Source: RBG-16-64-13 sp963718375 (GTDB lineage Bacteria; Actinomycetota; Thermoleophilia; RBG-16-64-13). From it: 64,000 nucleotides of DNA. Position 1 is the first letter of the stretch. Each line of letters opens with the position of its first letter. The DNA lies in contig CAVQZD010000005.1 of assembly GCA_963718375.1 (NCBI GenBank), forward strand, positions 248,001 through 312,000, in the 5' to 3' direction. This document shows, in pieces, positions 9,030-21,850 of the stretch. The translations under genes were made by a program, and so were the position numbers. The notes beneath the pieces were generated by a model. The model saw nothing but the letters and a program-made list of their open reading frames with translations. It was not told the origin of the DNA and made no database searches.

Positions 9030-9590
9030 CTACCAGGTCCTGCTCCCACCCAGTTGCAGAGTGAAATCTATCGATCCGTTAAGCCTGAACTTCGCGTTGG
9101 GTGTCCCGATGCCATCATTCACTTCGAGAATCTGGATGGTGCCCCAAGTATTGCTCTTGAACAGAGCCGGCCCCGCCCCAAAACCAGTGAAGGTGTCGGA
9201 GTCGATCGTGAAAGACACAATCCCTCCGCCTGGGAAGGAAGTCACGGTAAGCCTGTGGGGCGCGGTCGTCGTCACCCGGATGGTCGTATTGGTGCTGGCC
9301 GTCGTAACAGGCGCGACGGTAGTGGGGGGCGCGGTCGTGGTGACAAGCTGAGCTTGCTGAATGAAAGGATCCTTGCTCTTGAATGAGGACAGTGAGTTCG
9401 CGTCGGCCACAAGGGTGGTCCCCTCATCCACGGAGGTCGTCGCAGTAGCAGCTGCCCCATCGGATGCGCTTGTGGTCACGTCCTCCGGCTCATCGCCCCC
9501 ACCAAAACAGCCGCCTGCGACGAGCCCCACCACCAACGCAGCTCCGAGCAAAATCGCTACGATGAACTTGGTGTCTCTTCTCGACTTCAT
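9030..9590 (-). CDS. Membrane-anchored hypothetical protein, possible PilP-like pilus component
   Basis: The protein (186 residues from ATG 9590, with GAGGGG six bases upstream) has a short basic N-terminus, one transmembrane segment (about FIVAILLGAALVVGLVAGG) and a Thr/Ser-rich stretch. A KDPF motif follows near residue 70, then more Thr-rich linker and a C-terminal beta-rich domain (TVTSFPGGGIVSFTID onward). The membrane anchor, linker and KDPF motif, together with its place directly after pilO, resemble PilP, which joins PilNO to the secretin in Gram-negative bacteria. The resemblance is by architecture and position only; no family signature was recognised in the C-terminal domain. Confidence 0.6.
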   Translation of the reverse strand: MKSRRDTKFIVAILLGAALVVGLVAGGCFGGGDEPEDVTTSASDGAAATATTSVDEGTTLVADANSLSSFKSKDPFIQQAQLVTTTAPPTTVAPVTTASTNTTIRVTTTAPHRLTVTSFPGGGIVSFTIDSDTFTGFGAGPALFKSNTWGTIQILEVNDGIGTPNAKFRLNGSIDFTLQLGGSRTW

Positions 9591-9629
9591 CACTTACCCC
9601 TCACAGAGTCCGTCGACGCGATCGACGAT

Positions 9630-10295
9630 TCACTGGGTGCCCTCTGATATCTCAGTTGTATCTGTTGTCTCTGCCGTGTCACCACTGGTTACTGTCGTGT
9701 CAGTAGCACCTGTACTCCCCTCGTCAGGAGCGGCTTCGGCCGTAGCCATCACGAACGCGAGCAGGGTCAGCTGCACGTTCAGCACCGGACTCCCGGATCC
9801 CGAACCTTCCCCTGGTGTCAATGAGACGTCCTTTACCATCAATAAACGGCCAGGACCCGCGACCATCTGCTCCGCTCTGTAGATGAAGTCGTTCACGTCA
9901 TAGAAGTTGCCCGAGAAGTTCAGCGCCAGTGGCAGCGTAAGATATTCCGCCCCTTCACCCCCCGTCGGCCTACCCGGGGTCACCTGCGTGAACTCTATCC
10001 CGGACTTGTCCGCCAGATCCTGGATCTGAATGATCAAGCTGGGAACCTCGGCAGCATCCGGGATCATCTTCGACAACTCGATCAAACGTGCCTCGTTCGC
10101 CCTGCCTTGCTTCTGAATCTCTGGCGCTTTCGCGACCTCACGTTCCGCAGCTGCAATCAGGGCGTCCTGTTCGTCGATCTGCGACTGCAGGCTCGTGATT
10201 TCCCCGCGTATGGGATTGATCAGTAGGAAGAAGGCGGCCACCGCCACTGCGACGATGATCACCGCTATCAAGATCAATCTGAATCGCCTACTCAC
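9630..10295 (-). CDS. pilO: Type IV pilus assembly protein PilO
   Basis: PilO forms heterodimers with PilN and links the cytoplasmic PilM ring to the outer parts of the pilus machine. The 221-residue protein has an N-terminal membrane segment (ILIAVIIVAVAVAAFFLLI), a coiled coil (about residues 33-62) and a ferredoxin-like domain containing FTQVTPGRP and LPLALNFSGNFYDVNDFIYRAEQM, typical of PilO. After about residue 190 there is a Thr/Ser/Asp-rich tail not found in most relatives. The start overlaps the pilN stop by four bases. Confidence 0.9.
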   Translation of the reverse strand: MSRRFRLILIAVIIVAVAVAAFFLLINPIRGEITSLQSQIDEQDALIAAAEREVAKAPEIQKQGRANEARLIELSKMIPDAAEVPSLIIQIQDLADKSGIEFTQVTPGRPTGGEGAEYLTLPLALNFSGNFYDVNDFIYRAEQMVAGPGRLLMVKDVSLTPGEGSGSGSPVLNVQLTLLAFVMATAEAAPDEGSTGATDTTVTSGDTAETTDTTEISEGTQ

Positions 10296-10942
10296 AACCC
10301 CTCCACCTTCACCTTCGTCATAGGCAATTGCGTGTCAGCCGGCTGTGTGTTGATCAGCTCCGCAACCAGAGAGAATCCACGCACCTCCTTCTCCGGGTCA
10401 ACGTTGCCGAGCGCGGCACCCGCACTGTTAAGGGTGATCTCCCGCAGCGAGGAGATAAGATTCAGGCGTACCAGATATGTGGCCACGTCCGGAAAGCTGT
10501 ATGTGTTGCCCTGCATGTTCACCTGGCCGACGCCGGGTACAGACTCGCCGGAATCACTCACCGCCGCCGGGTCACCAGCGGTGACGCTCATGGTCGTGAG
10601 CCACACGTTCTCTGGGATGACCAGACTGAGATCCGACAGGAACTTGGAGATGAGGGTACGACCCGCGTAAGCCGCCGTGACGACCTTCTCCTTGTCGGCA
10701 ACTTGGGCAGTCAATGCCTTGTATCCGCTGAGTGCTGCCACTTCTGCCTGCAGTCCTGCGAGCGTGCTCTCCTTGGCTGCCAGCTCGTCCTCAAGATCGG
10801 CGCGCTGGCTGCTTGCGAGGTAGTACCACAGGCCGAGACCAAACACAACGACCAGCGCGACCACGAGTAGGATGAGTCCCGGCACATTGGTGGCGGTCCG
10901 TACCCGCTCGGTCCTGGGGAGAAGGTTGATCCGCCTAGGCAC
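10292..10942 (-). CDS. pilN: Type IV pilus assembly protein PilN
   Basis: PilN carries the short cytoplasmic peptide that docks into PilM. That peptide is visible here as RRINLLPRTE at residues 3-12. A membrane segment (GLILLVVALVVVFGLGLWYYL), a coiled coil (residues about 50-90) and a periplasmic-type fold with VIPENVWLTTMSV follow, as in the family. At 216 residues the length is usual. It is separated by one base from pilM and overlaps pilO by four bases, so pilM-pilN-pilO are surely one operon. Confidence 0.9.
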   Translation of the reverse strand: MPRRINLLPRTERVRTATNVPGLILLVVALVVVFGLGLWYYLASSQRADLEDELAAKESTLAGLQAEVAALSGYKALTAQVADKEKVVTAAYAGRTLISKFLSDLSLVIPENVWLTTMSVTAGDPAAVSDSGESVPGVGQVNMQGNTYSFPDVATYLVRLNLISSLREITLNSAGAALGNVDPEKEVRGFSLVAELINTQPADTQLPMTKVKVEGL

Positions 10943-10943
10943 T

Positions 10944-12053
10944 CTACTCCTCCTCCGGAAGAGCCAGACCTATAGCTACAGCCAGATAGGGCGCCATGAA
11001 GGCCAGGTCGGCGTCTGATAGATCAGAGGCGTTCTCCGCAAGCACCAGCAAGGGGTTGCCCACCCCGACTGGTATATTGAGCGCCTCCGCAAGATAGGCG
11101 TCCAGGTTTCTGACCAACGCACCACGCCCACTCAGGATCAGCTCGGTGACGGGCACCGCCCTCTCCTGCCCTTGGTAGTAGTGCAGCGAGCGCCGTATCT
11201 CCTCGCTCAACTCCGACGCCACTTCGCCCAAGCGACGTTGCGTATCCTCGACAACCTCGGCAGAGTACAGCGCCGTATCAGCCGGTATCGGACCCGCCAG
11301 TCCCACTCGCTGGCACAGCACATGCGCGTCAGACACCGGTATCGATCTATGCTGGCTCAGCACTTCGGCAAAACGATCGCTTGAGTAGTTGATCACACGG
11401 GTGAACTTCACAATGCCATCCACCGCGATGACCAGCGTAGACACCGAGGACCCTATGTCCATGATCCCCCGACATATCCCACCGTCTGGTGAGCCCGCGA
11501 GCATCGGAGTGGTAGGAATCAGTGCCCTGACCAGAGCCATGCTTGACACGTCTATGCCGGCCACCTTGAGACCCGCCTGCTTGATCGCTCCGTGAAGCGT
11601 GTTGATCATGCTGCTCTGGGCGGCGACCAACAGCACCTCTTGCCGGGTAGCCCCGTCTGCTCCGGTGCTCTTGCCGACTATCTGGAAGTCCATCACCGCC
11701 TCTTCCACGGGGATGGGTATGTAGTCTTGCGCCTGAAACTCGATAGCCCCGCGCAGCTCGTCCTCGGTCATGTCGGGCATATCCACGTTGCGCACGATCA
11801 CCTTCTGATTGCTGACAGACGCCAGCACTACACGATTGCGCAGCTTGTTCTCACTGGCGAAGGCACGGAGCTCGCGCGCGAACAGGTCGGCGTCAACGAT
11901 CTCACCGTCAACGACCAGACCCTCCGAGAGTGGCCATTCCCAGCATCCACGGAGCTTGAGGCGCCCTCCAGCCCCGCCGACCTCGACGGCCAGCAGGCTT
12001 GAGCCCCCAATGTCGAGCGCTATCTGCTTCTGTTTGCCTACCCCAAGCGCCAC
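10944..12053 (-). CDS. pilM: Type IV pilus assembly protein PilM
   Basis: PilM is a cytoplasmic actin-like ATPase of the SHS2/FtsA group that binds the N-terminus of PilN. The 369-residue protein shows the phosphate 1 loop (ALDIGGSSLLAVEV, residues about 13-26), NQKVIVRNVDMPDM, EFQAQDYIPIPVEEAVMDFQ and a second nucleotide loop (MDIGSSVSTLVI). ELILSGRGALVRNLDAYLAEAL is the adenosine region. The start is GTG 12053 with GAGGTGAG four bases upstream. PilB, PilC, PilT and pilins are not in the window. Confidence 0.92.
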   Translation of the reverse strand: MALGVGKQKQIALDIGGSSLLAVEVGGAGGRLKLRGCWEWPLSEGLVVDGEIVDADLFARELRAFASENKLRNRVVLASVSNQKVIVRNVDMPDMTEDELRGAIEFQAQDYIPIPVEEAVMDFQIVGKSTGADGATRQEVLLVAAQSSMINTLHGAIKQAGLKVAGIDVSSMALVRALIPTTPMLAGSPDGGICRGIMDIGSSVSTLVIAVDGIVKFTRVINYSSDRFAEVLSQHRSIPVSDAHVLCQRVGLAGPIPADTALYSAEVVEDTQRRLGEVASELSEEIRRSLHYYQGQERAVPVTELILSGRGALVRNLDAYLAEALNIPVGVGNPLLVLAENASDLSDADLAFMAPYLAVAIGLALPEEE

Positions 12054-12062
12054 ATTCTCACC

Positions 12063-12158
12063 TCATACGCCCAAAGGCCCACCAGTGGCGTCACCCGAAG
12101 GGTCACCCCACTGCATGTCGGCCAGCACTTCGGGCAACTGTATCACGCCCCGTTTCAC
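12063..12158 (-). CDS. Possible 31-residue small ORF upstream of pilM
   Basis: A short frame beginning GTG at 12158, with GGAAAG seven bases upstream, encodes 31 residues ending SGDATGGPLGV. Its stop lies nine bases before the pilM start, and the pilM ribosome binding site begins in the stop region, so translation could be coupled. It fills the otherwise empty 141-base gap between pilD and pilM. I recognise no family, and the length is short enough to be chance; codon use is like that of the neighbours but this is weak support. Confidence 0.25.
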   Translation of the reverse strand: MKRGVIQLPEVLADMQWGDPSGDATGGPLGV

Positions 12159-12194
12159 ACTATCTCTTTCCAGGTCCGTGTCGATTCCCCTGTA

Positions 12195-12953
12195 TCACTG
12201 GAATAGATTCAGATACGCATGCACAATGGGCTCACCGGCAAACAAGGCCAGGTATGAACCCATGGCCAAGAAAGGCCCGAAGGGGATTCGCGTCTTTCGT
12301 GACCTCTTAAGCACCAATATCATGTAGAGCCCAACCAGGGTACCCGCCAAGAAGGCGATGAAGAAGGCTAGCAGGACGGCGGGGAACCCCAGCACGCCAC
12401 CAACCAGAAGAGCCATACTAACGTCGCCACCACCCATGCCTCCACCCGGCCAAAGTACCGCCAAGAGGAAACAAAACAGAGCGGCCCCAGCTGCTGATGC
12501 TAGATAGACCCACCAGTGGCCGGGGTCCATGGCGATCACGGCTCCTGTGCCCATAGCGGCTGCGGGCAACGCGATGATCGCCGGGATGATCATGTGATCG
12601 AGGTCTATCAAGGCCAGACAAATCAACACCGATACGAAGAACCAGCCAACCAGCAAGTACCAGGTCACCCCAAACCGGTATAGACACAGACCGAACGAGA
12701 GGCCGGTGAAGGCCTCCACCGCCGCGTAACGCCAGGAGATAGCCCCTTTGCAGGATCTGCAGCGTCCACGCAACACGAGCCAGCTCAACACTGGGACGTT
12801 GTCGTAATAGTGAATGGGCGTGCCGCACTTGGGACAATGCGAACCAGGTCGCACCACGGACTCCCCGCGTGGCACCCGGTAAACGACGACATTAAGGAAG
12901 CTGCCGACCACAAGGCCGAACAGCACGGCAATCACGTACAGAAGTGCCTGCAC
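12195..12953 (-). CDS. pilD: Prepilin peptidase / N-methyltransferase
   Basis: This integral membrane aspartyl protease cleaves and N-methylates type IV prepilins. The start at GTG 12953 (or the adjacent GTG 12956) is chosen from GGAGG just upstream, giving about 252 residues. The first membrane helix runs into GSFLNVVVYRVPRGES, then two zinc-binding pairs follow, C40-x2-C43 and C65-x2-C68. Six or so further helices include the catalytic blocks DLDHMIIP and GGGDVSMALLVG. The methyltransferase domain is present, so it should be bifunctional. It precedes pilM by 141 bases on the same strand. Confidence 0.93.
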   Translation of the reverse strand: MQALLYVIAVLFGLVVGSFLNVVVYRVPRGESVVRPGSHCPKCGTPIHYYDNVPVLSWLVLRGRCRSCKGAISWRYAAVEAFTGLSFGLCLYRFGVTWYLLVGWFFVSVLICLALIDLDHMIIPAIIALPAAAMGTGAVIAMDPGHWWVYLASAAGAALFCFLLAVLWPGGGMGGGDVSMALLVGGVLGFPAVLLAFFIAFLAGTLVGLYMILVLKRSRKTRIPFGPFLAMGSYLALFAGEPIVHAYLNLFQ

Positions 12954-13104
12954 CACCCCTCCTTGAGCATTTGCTCGCCTGCACGGCGGCGTGTACCCTG
13001 GATGGCACAGCTCCGTGTCAGAACATAGTATCGGTCGACGAGCCCGCGTCCGTAAGCCTTTGGATGTACCGCAGGACCCTCTCCGGCCCGCCAAATACCT
13101 AGAG

Positions 13105-14013
13105 CTAGCTCAACCAGCCTCCCGCCTGCATGGCCCGGCGAAGCTCTTCCTGTCCACGGGCCGTCATGCGCTCGAGCGGAGGGCGCAGGGGGCCGGCAGG
13201 CAGCCCCAACCATTCCAGGGCTTGCTTCACAGGAGTCGGATTGGGCTCGACGAACAGCGCCTCGACGACGTCCATGGTCCGGTAATGCAGCTGCATCGCC
13301 TCGTCCAGATGCCCGGCCCATACCGCCTGGCACATGGCCTTCACTTCACTTGCCACAACGTGCGCCACCGCCGCGATGGCGCCGGCTGCTCCGTGGCACA
13401 CCAGGGCGTGTGTCATAAGGTCTTCGCCCGAGTAGATCTTGAAGGTCTCCGGATCGGTGCTACGGTAGATCTTCATAGTCTGCTGGAGATCGTTTGAGCA
13501 GTCCTTCAATCCAACGACGTTCGGCAGCGCAGTCCACAAGCGGACTATCGTTTCCGGCTCGATGTTCCTCCCGGTTCGGCCCGGGATGTTGTAGATCAAT
13601 ACCGGCAGGCGTGTAGACCGGGCCACCGCCGCGAAGTGGCTGAAAAGCCCGTCTTGAGTGGGCTTGTTGTAGTATGGCCCAACCTGAAGTGTGGCGTCAG
13701 CCCCTGCCTCCTCGGCGAGCTTCGTGAGTTCGACCGCTTCCCGGGTTGAGTTGGATCCTGTGGATGCGATCACTGGTGTCCTGCCCCGAGCCCGCTTGAC
13801 GACCACCCGGATGACATCCAGGTGTTCTGCATGCGAAAGAGTCGCAGACTCGCCCGTGGTGCCACACGGGACTATCCCGTCGACCGCCTTCTCCTCGATG
13901 AAGTAGTCCACCAGTCGCTCAAGACCCGCGTAGTCTACGCTCAGATCCTCGTTGAATGGCGTGATAATCGGAAGGATGACCCCTCGCACGTTCCATTCGG
14001 CCCTAGCAGTCAC
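13105..14013 (-). CDS. dapA: 4-hydroxy-tetrahydrodipicolinate synthase
   Basis: DapA condenses pyruvate with aspartate semialdehyde, the first committed step to lysine and meso-diaminopimelate. The 302-residue TIM-barrel protein has the family motif GTTGES at 51-56. Catalytic Tyr141 is in LIYNIPGRTG and the Schiff-base Lys170 is in VVGLKDCSND. It begins 10-12 codons after its likely promoter region and lies just downstream of the rRNA operon terminator, so it has its own transcription start. The prepilin peptidase gene follows after about 150 bases. Confidence 0.96.
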   Translation of the reverse strand: MTARAEWNVRGVILPIITPFNEDLSVDYAGLERLVDYFIEEKAVDGIVPCGTTGESATLSHAEHLDVIRVVVKRARGRTPVIASTGSNSTREAVELTKLAEEAGADATLQVGPYYNKPTQDGLFSHFAAVARSTRLPVLIYNIPGRTGRNIEPETIVRLWTALPNVVGLKDCSNDLQQTMKIYRSTDPETFKIYSGEDLMTHALVCHGAAGAIAAVAHVVASEVKAMCQAVWAGHLDEAMQLHYRTMDVVEALFVEPNPTPVKQALEWLGLPAGPLRPPLERMTARGQEELRRAMQAGGWLS

Positions 14014-14062
14014 TCGCAGATCCTCCCGCTCAAACCCATCGCTCGTCCCCGTTCTTCATGGC

Positions 14063-14091
14063 ATTATAGGCGCTAATGCCACGCTCGGGAA
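14063..14091 (-). promoter_or_regulatory. Likely dapA promoter (strong -10, weak -35)
   Basis: A perfect TATAAT lies at 14063-14068 on the minus strand between the rrn terminator and dapA, about 50 bases before the dapA start. The hexamer 17 bases upstream (TTCCCG at 14086-14091) is a poor -35, so the call rests on the -10 and on the position. Confidence 0.45.
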
Positions 14092-14100
14092 CATGTACCA

Positions 14101-14133
14101 AAAGAAAAGAGCCCGCCATCACTGGCGGGCTCT
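14101..14133 (-). terminator. Intrinsic terminator of the rRNA operon
   Basis: An 11-bp perfect stem (AGAGCCCGCCA / TGGCGGGCTCT) with a four-base loop is followed on the minus strand by TTTTCTTT. It begins a few bases after the 3' end of 5S rRNA. Confidence 0.93.
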
Positions 14134-14141
14134 AGACTAAT

Positions 14142-14258
<117 letters not shown>

Positions 14259-14280
14259 ACTTGTAAGTGCGCATCCCGGC

Positions 14281-14327
14281 CGCGCACCCTCAAATCTGCA
14301 TAGTTACAACATAGTAGTAGTGTATTT

Positions 14328-14330
<3 letters not shown>
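14281..14330 (-). repeat. 3' arm of the 23S processing stem
   Basis: The spacer after 23S contains AACTATGCAGATTTGAGGG and neighbouring sequence complementary to the spacer before 23S (17330-17378). The two arms would pair to a long stem that brings the 23S ends together for RNase III type processing. Confidence 0.8.
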
Positions 14331-17325
<2,995 letters not shown>

Positions 17326-17329
17326 AAAA

Positions 17330-17378
17330 AATACACACTACTTTATTGCAACTATGCAGATTTCAAGGTGCGCGCGAG
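17330..17378 (-). repeat. 5' arm of the 23S processing stem
   Basis: Contains AAATCTGCATAGTTGCAATA, complementary with few mismatches to 14281-14330 after 23S. Together they form the 23S processing stem. Confidence 0.8.
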
Positions 17379-17422
17379 GCAGTGCCTCGCCGGCTAGAAG
17401 AACCGCGTCAAACTCGCGCGGT

Positions 17423-17446
17423 CTTTCAAAACTGAACAGCGTTGTC
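17423..17446 (-). repeat. 3' arm of the 16S processing stem
   Basis: Twenty-four bases (containing ACAACGCTGTTCAGTTTT) complementary to 19272-19295 upstream of 16S, with a single mismatch, forming the 16S processing stem. Confidence 0.85.
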
Positions 17447-17542
17447 CCTGAGCGTACGATCGGACACTCAGGGCTCAGGTCGACATTCTTCCCAGGTTCC
17501 GCAAAAGAATGCGGACCGGCGGTGTTGGTCACCGCATGTCCC

Positions 17543-19094
<1,552 letters not shown>

Positions 19095-19271
19095 GTATTG
19101 CGACACGGACCGAAGTCCGGATCTGACTTTGTGGAAAGCTGAATTAGCTCTCAAAGTTGTGTCTAGCGACCGGTCACCCGATCGCAGACGGGGTCGAGGA
19201 CCGCCATCCCACTAGAAGATGACGTCCTCGCATGATTCGTTGCTGGCAGACCGGACAATCAAGTCCGATCT

Positions 19272-19295
19272 GACAACGCTGTTCAGTTTTCAAAG
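19272..19295 (-). repeat. 5' arm of the 16S processing stem, overlapping boxA
   Basis: Complementary to 17423-17446 over 24 bases with one mismatch. The adjacent TGGTCTTTGA resembles the boxA antitermination element bound by NusB and S10. Confidence 0.8.
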
Positions 19296-19323
19296 ACCAT
19301 TGCGCTCTTAGGCGCGGCCGGGT

Positions 19324-19352
19324 AGGTTAGCATTGCCGCGGCAAGTCGTCAA
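19324..19352 (-). promoter_or_regulatory. rRNA operon promoter P2
   Basis: TTGACG (19347-19352) and TAACCT (19324-19329) on the minus strand with a 17-base spacer, closest promoter to the boxA and 16S leader. Confidence 0.7.
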
Positions 19353-19426
19353 CCCGCCACGTCATCGTTCTTCAGGCGGTATCTCGCCCATACGAACGCT
19401 TCCACACCCTCCACAACAAACGAGCC

Positions 19427-19455
19427 GTTCCATGACACGCATGAACGGCTCCGAT
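19427..19455 (-). terminator. Terminator-like hairpin between rrn P1 and P2
   Basis: Arms GAGCCGTTC and GAACGGCTC with an 11-12 base loop, followed on the minus strand by GTTTGTTG. It could end transcripts from the upstream lipoprotein gene, or attenuate transcripts from P1. The U-tract is short. Confidence 0.6.
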
Positions 19456-19545
19456 TGAGGCTGCTAGCTAGCTCGCTCGCCTAACCGTACGTCTCCACCC
19501 GATCGCTCATGCTGTCAAGGTGTGGTCGTATCATTGTGAGCCCGT

Positions 19546-19574
19546 AGTTTAGTCCTTTCGCCCGGGTTCGTCAA
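19546..19574 (-). promoter_or_regulatory. Candidate rRNA operon promoter P1
   Basis: TTGACG (19569-19574) and TAAACT (19546-19551) on the minus strand with a 17-base spacer, immediately after the stop of the lipoprotein gene. Confidence 0.65.
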
Positions 19575-19579
19575 CACCG

Positions 19580-20182
19580 CTACAGGAGCGTCATGTCGAG
19601 CGCCAACGAGGTCACGAGATCCTCCGGGACGTTTCGGCCGAACAGCCCATACCATCGACCCTCATACCCCCACTGCACCAGCGACCCCCCGTTCACCTCG
19701 TAGAGAGTGGCCTGAGCTCCTTCGATCGAGCCGACCGGCTGCCCTGAGACATCACCTAGATCGCCTCTCACGTTTTCCAGGACCACGAGCCAGCCGTCGC
19801 CGTAGGTGAGCACCAGTTGCCCTTCTGGTTCTGGGCCGCCCTCGCCGATGACCCGCGGATTTGCCTCACTGCTCGCACTCCGGGACGGTGAGCCCTCAAC
19901 GACGGGCGACCAAGCCTGAGCCGGCTCCACTCCCGCGGGCAACTCGACAAGTCCGAACACGGGGACGGGGGCCATGGCGGATGCCAGTACATCGAACCCG
20001 TTAGTCCCTCCGTCACCTACTTGCATCTGCGAAGAGACACTGCTCGCCTGTGTGGTCGTGGTCGAATTCAGGGCTAGCGGGCCCGTGGTAGTAGCCTCGG
20101 ACTCAGAGCACCCTGCGCTGGCCAAACAAGCGATCACGACCGCAAAGGCTAGGTGGCTGACAGCAAGCGACATCCTTTTCAT
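19580..20182 (-). CDS. Predicted lipoprotein of unknown function
   Basis: The 200-residue protein starts at ATG 20182 with GGAGGG five bases before it. A signal sequence ends in a lipobox (LASAGC), so the protein should be lipid-anchored outside the membrane. A Thr/Ser-rich linker follows, then a folded part ending in GYEGRWYGLFGRNVPEDLVTSL. That end resembles the C-terminal motif of DUF4367-like and some anti-sigma-associated domains; this is a weak resemblance. It stands alone directly upstream of the rRNA operon, about 110 bases after the DUF2079 gene. Confidence 0.7.
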   Translation of the reverse strand: MKRMSLAVSHLAFAVVIACLASAGCSESEATTTGPLALNSTTTTQASSVSSQMQVGDGGTNGFDVLASAMAPVPVFGLVELPAGVEPAQAWSPVVEGSPSRSASSEANPRVIGEGGPEPEGQLVLTYGDGWLVVLENVRGDLGDVSGQPVGSIEGAQATLYEVNGGSLVQWGYEGRWYGLFGRNVPEDLVTSLALDMTLL

Positions 20183-20297
20183 CACGCCCTCCAGTACTCC
20201 CCCTCCAGATCAGTCCTCAACAGAATACTGGGTGCGCGGGGTGCCGCCCTACAACTTTGGTTGCAGATTGGAGCGCTGGACTAGCGGGACAGTCTCG

Positions 20298-21836
20298 TCA
20301 CCGCGATGTCTTGTGGAGTACTACGACGCCGCCCTCACTGAAGATAGGGACGAACCCTTCGGCGGACAGCTGCCTGTAGATCTTGGCGGCTTCATCACCC
20401 AGGAGCTCTGGTGGGACCATGATGTATTCCACTTCGTCCGCGCCGGGTAGCCTCTGGCCTTTCAGCGAATCGTCGCCCCAATACGAGGCACTGTAAGGGT
20501 TGGGAAACACGTAGATCGTCTCCCTGTTGGCCATGTGCGCCGCAAACTTGTCAACTGCTGCCACCACGGCGTCGGGAGGTATCACGGTCAGGGCGTGATT
20601 CGCCGCGATGACATCGGGACGGTCCGGGTCGGGGTAGCTGCTTGGTGTCCTCGAACCCGGCAGCGGCCCCCAGAAGTAGGCGCAGGCGACAGTTACGACG
20701 AGCATCGCCAGAGCGAGCGTCCACCGCGTCTTGAGGCGCCGAAAGCGCTCAAGGGCGAAAAGGGCCGAGGCGCAGAACACCGGGATGATGAGGCTCGTGT
20801 AGTGATACTGGACGTTGCTCTGGTACCAGAAAGTGCTTATCAAGTTGAAGAAGATCACTGGGACGGCTATCAGAGTACGCCAGTCAAGTAGAGGCAAGAA
20901 CAGCAAGGGGAGCAGCAGCTGGAACAGGTACTTGACTTTCTCGGCCGTGAACATGTAGGCGATCACTTCCCACGGCGCCGTGAAGGTCGTGCGCAGCAGC
21001 CCCCCCATCCCCCCGTATGGTATCCGCCATGAATCCAGCGAGCCAGCCGTCGCTCCACTCAATGCCGGCTGGACACCGAGAAATACGATGAGAAACCAAC
21101 CGACCGAAAGCAGCATCGTCGCGAGACCCACTTTGAAGTTGTACCGGATGGCCACGTAGATGCCCAGCGGCACGAGGAAGAGCCACACATCCTCCTTGAC
21201 AAGCAACAATAGTCCCACCATCACCAGGTACCAACGCCAGCGCCGGCGCGTCATGAAGTACAGCGCGAAAAGTGCTAGGGGGACCTCGAGGGCGTCGGGG
21301 TGGAAATTCTCGAGGTTCAACCATCCCAGCGCTGGATACAGGAAGTACGCGAACGTGGGTATCAACGCCATCCAATCACTCCTGAGCACGCGCCGTGCGA
21401 TCAGATAGATGGGGATGCCGCCGAGAGCGAGGGCCATGGCCTGCACCACCAGAAGCGTCTCGGGACCGGGCCAGAGCCAGTACAACGGCACGAAGAGGGC
21501 CATGATGAACACCGCGTGATCGCCGAGGAGGTTGAGACCCAAAATAGTCACGAAAGGCTCTTTGAAGCGGCTCATCAGCCAAACGCCTTGATCGAAGATG
21601 CCCATGTCAAAGGCGGGGGCGTTATAGGCGTGGTACTTCCTCACGGACCACATCCCGTAGAACACCGCGTAAGCCGTCACCATAGCCAGCAGACCCACCA
21701 CCGGGCCGATCTTGTGGAGCCTTTCCTCGCGCGACATGCTGCGCAAAGCGCTCACCCTGGTCGTGATAGTGGAAGGCATCCGGAGCCTCATTCGGCTTGT
21801 CCCCCTTGAGGCGATCTCAGCACCGTCAGCCGCCAC
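20298..21836 (-). CDS. DUF2079 family polytopic membrane protein
   Basis: The start at GTG 21836 is chosen because GGAGGGTG lies five bases before it, right after the tyrS stop; this gives 512 residues. About ten hydrophobic helices are visible. The motif FDMGIFDQGVW in the first external loop, GDHAVFIMALFVPLYWL, and ENFHPDALEVPLALFALYF are typical of DUF2079, a GT-C-like glycosyltransferase-related family. The substrate is unknown. The family position suggests lipid-linked sugar transfer to an envelope molecule, which is inference. It probably shares a transcript with tyrS. Confidence 0.85.
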   Translation of the reverse strand: MAADGAEIASRGTSRMRLRMPSTITTRVSALRSMSREERLHKIGPVVGLLAMVTAYAVFYGMWSVRKYHAYNAPAFDMGIFDQGVWLMSRFKEPFVTILGLNLLGDHAVFIMALFVPLYWLWPGPETLLVVQAMALALGGIPIYLIARRVLRSDWMALIPTFAYFLYPALGWLNLENFHPDALEVPLALFALYFMTRRRWRWYLVMVGLLLLVKEDVWLFLVPLGIYVAIRYNFKVGLATMLLSVGWFLIVFLGVQPALSGATAGSLDSWRIPYGGMGGLLRTTFTAPWEVIAYMFTAEKVKYLFQLLLPLLFLPLLDWRTLIAVPVIFFNLISTFWYQSNVQYHYTSLIIPVFCASALFALERFRRLKTRWTLALAMLVVTVACAYFWGPLPGSRTPSSYPDPDRPDVIAANHALTVIPPDAVVAAVDKFAAHMANRETIYVFPNPYSASYWGDDSLKGQRLPGADEVEYIMVPPELLGDEAAKIYRQLSAEGFVPIFSEGGVVVLHKTSR

Positions 21837-21850
21837 GCTTTCACCCTCCA

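Larger units (their letters stand above)
19095..19579 (-). other. rRNA operon leader and promoter region
   Basis: This 485-base stretch without protein genes holds two candidate promoters (P1 19546-19574, P2 19324-19352), a terminator-like hairpin between them (19427-19455), and a boxA-like sequence TGGTCTTTGA (19290-19299). It also holds the 5' arm of the 16S processing stem (19272-19295). The remaining 180 bases before 16S are leader with further imperfect stems. Confidence 0.8.
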
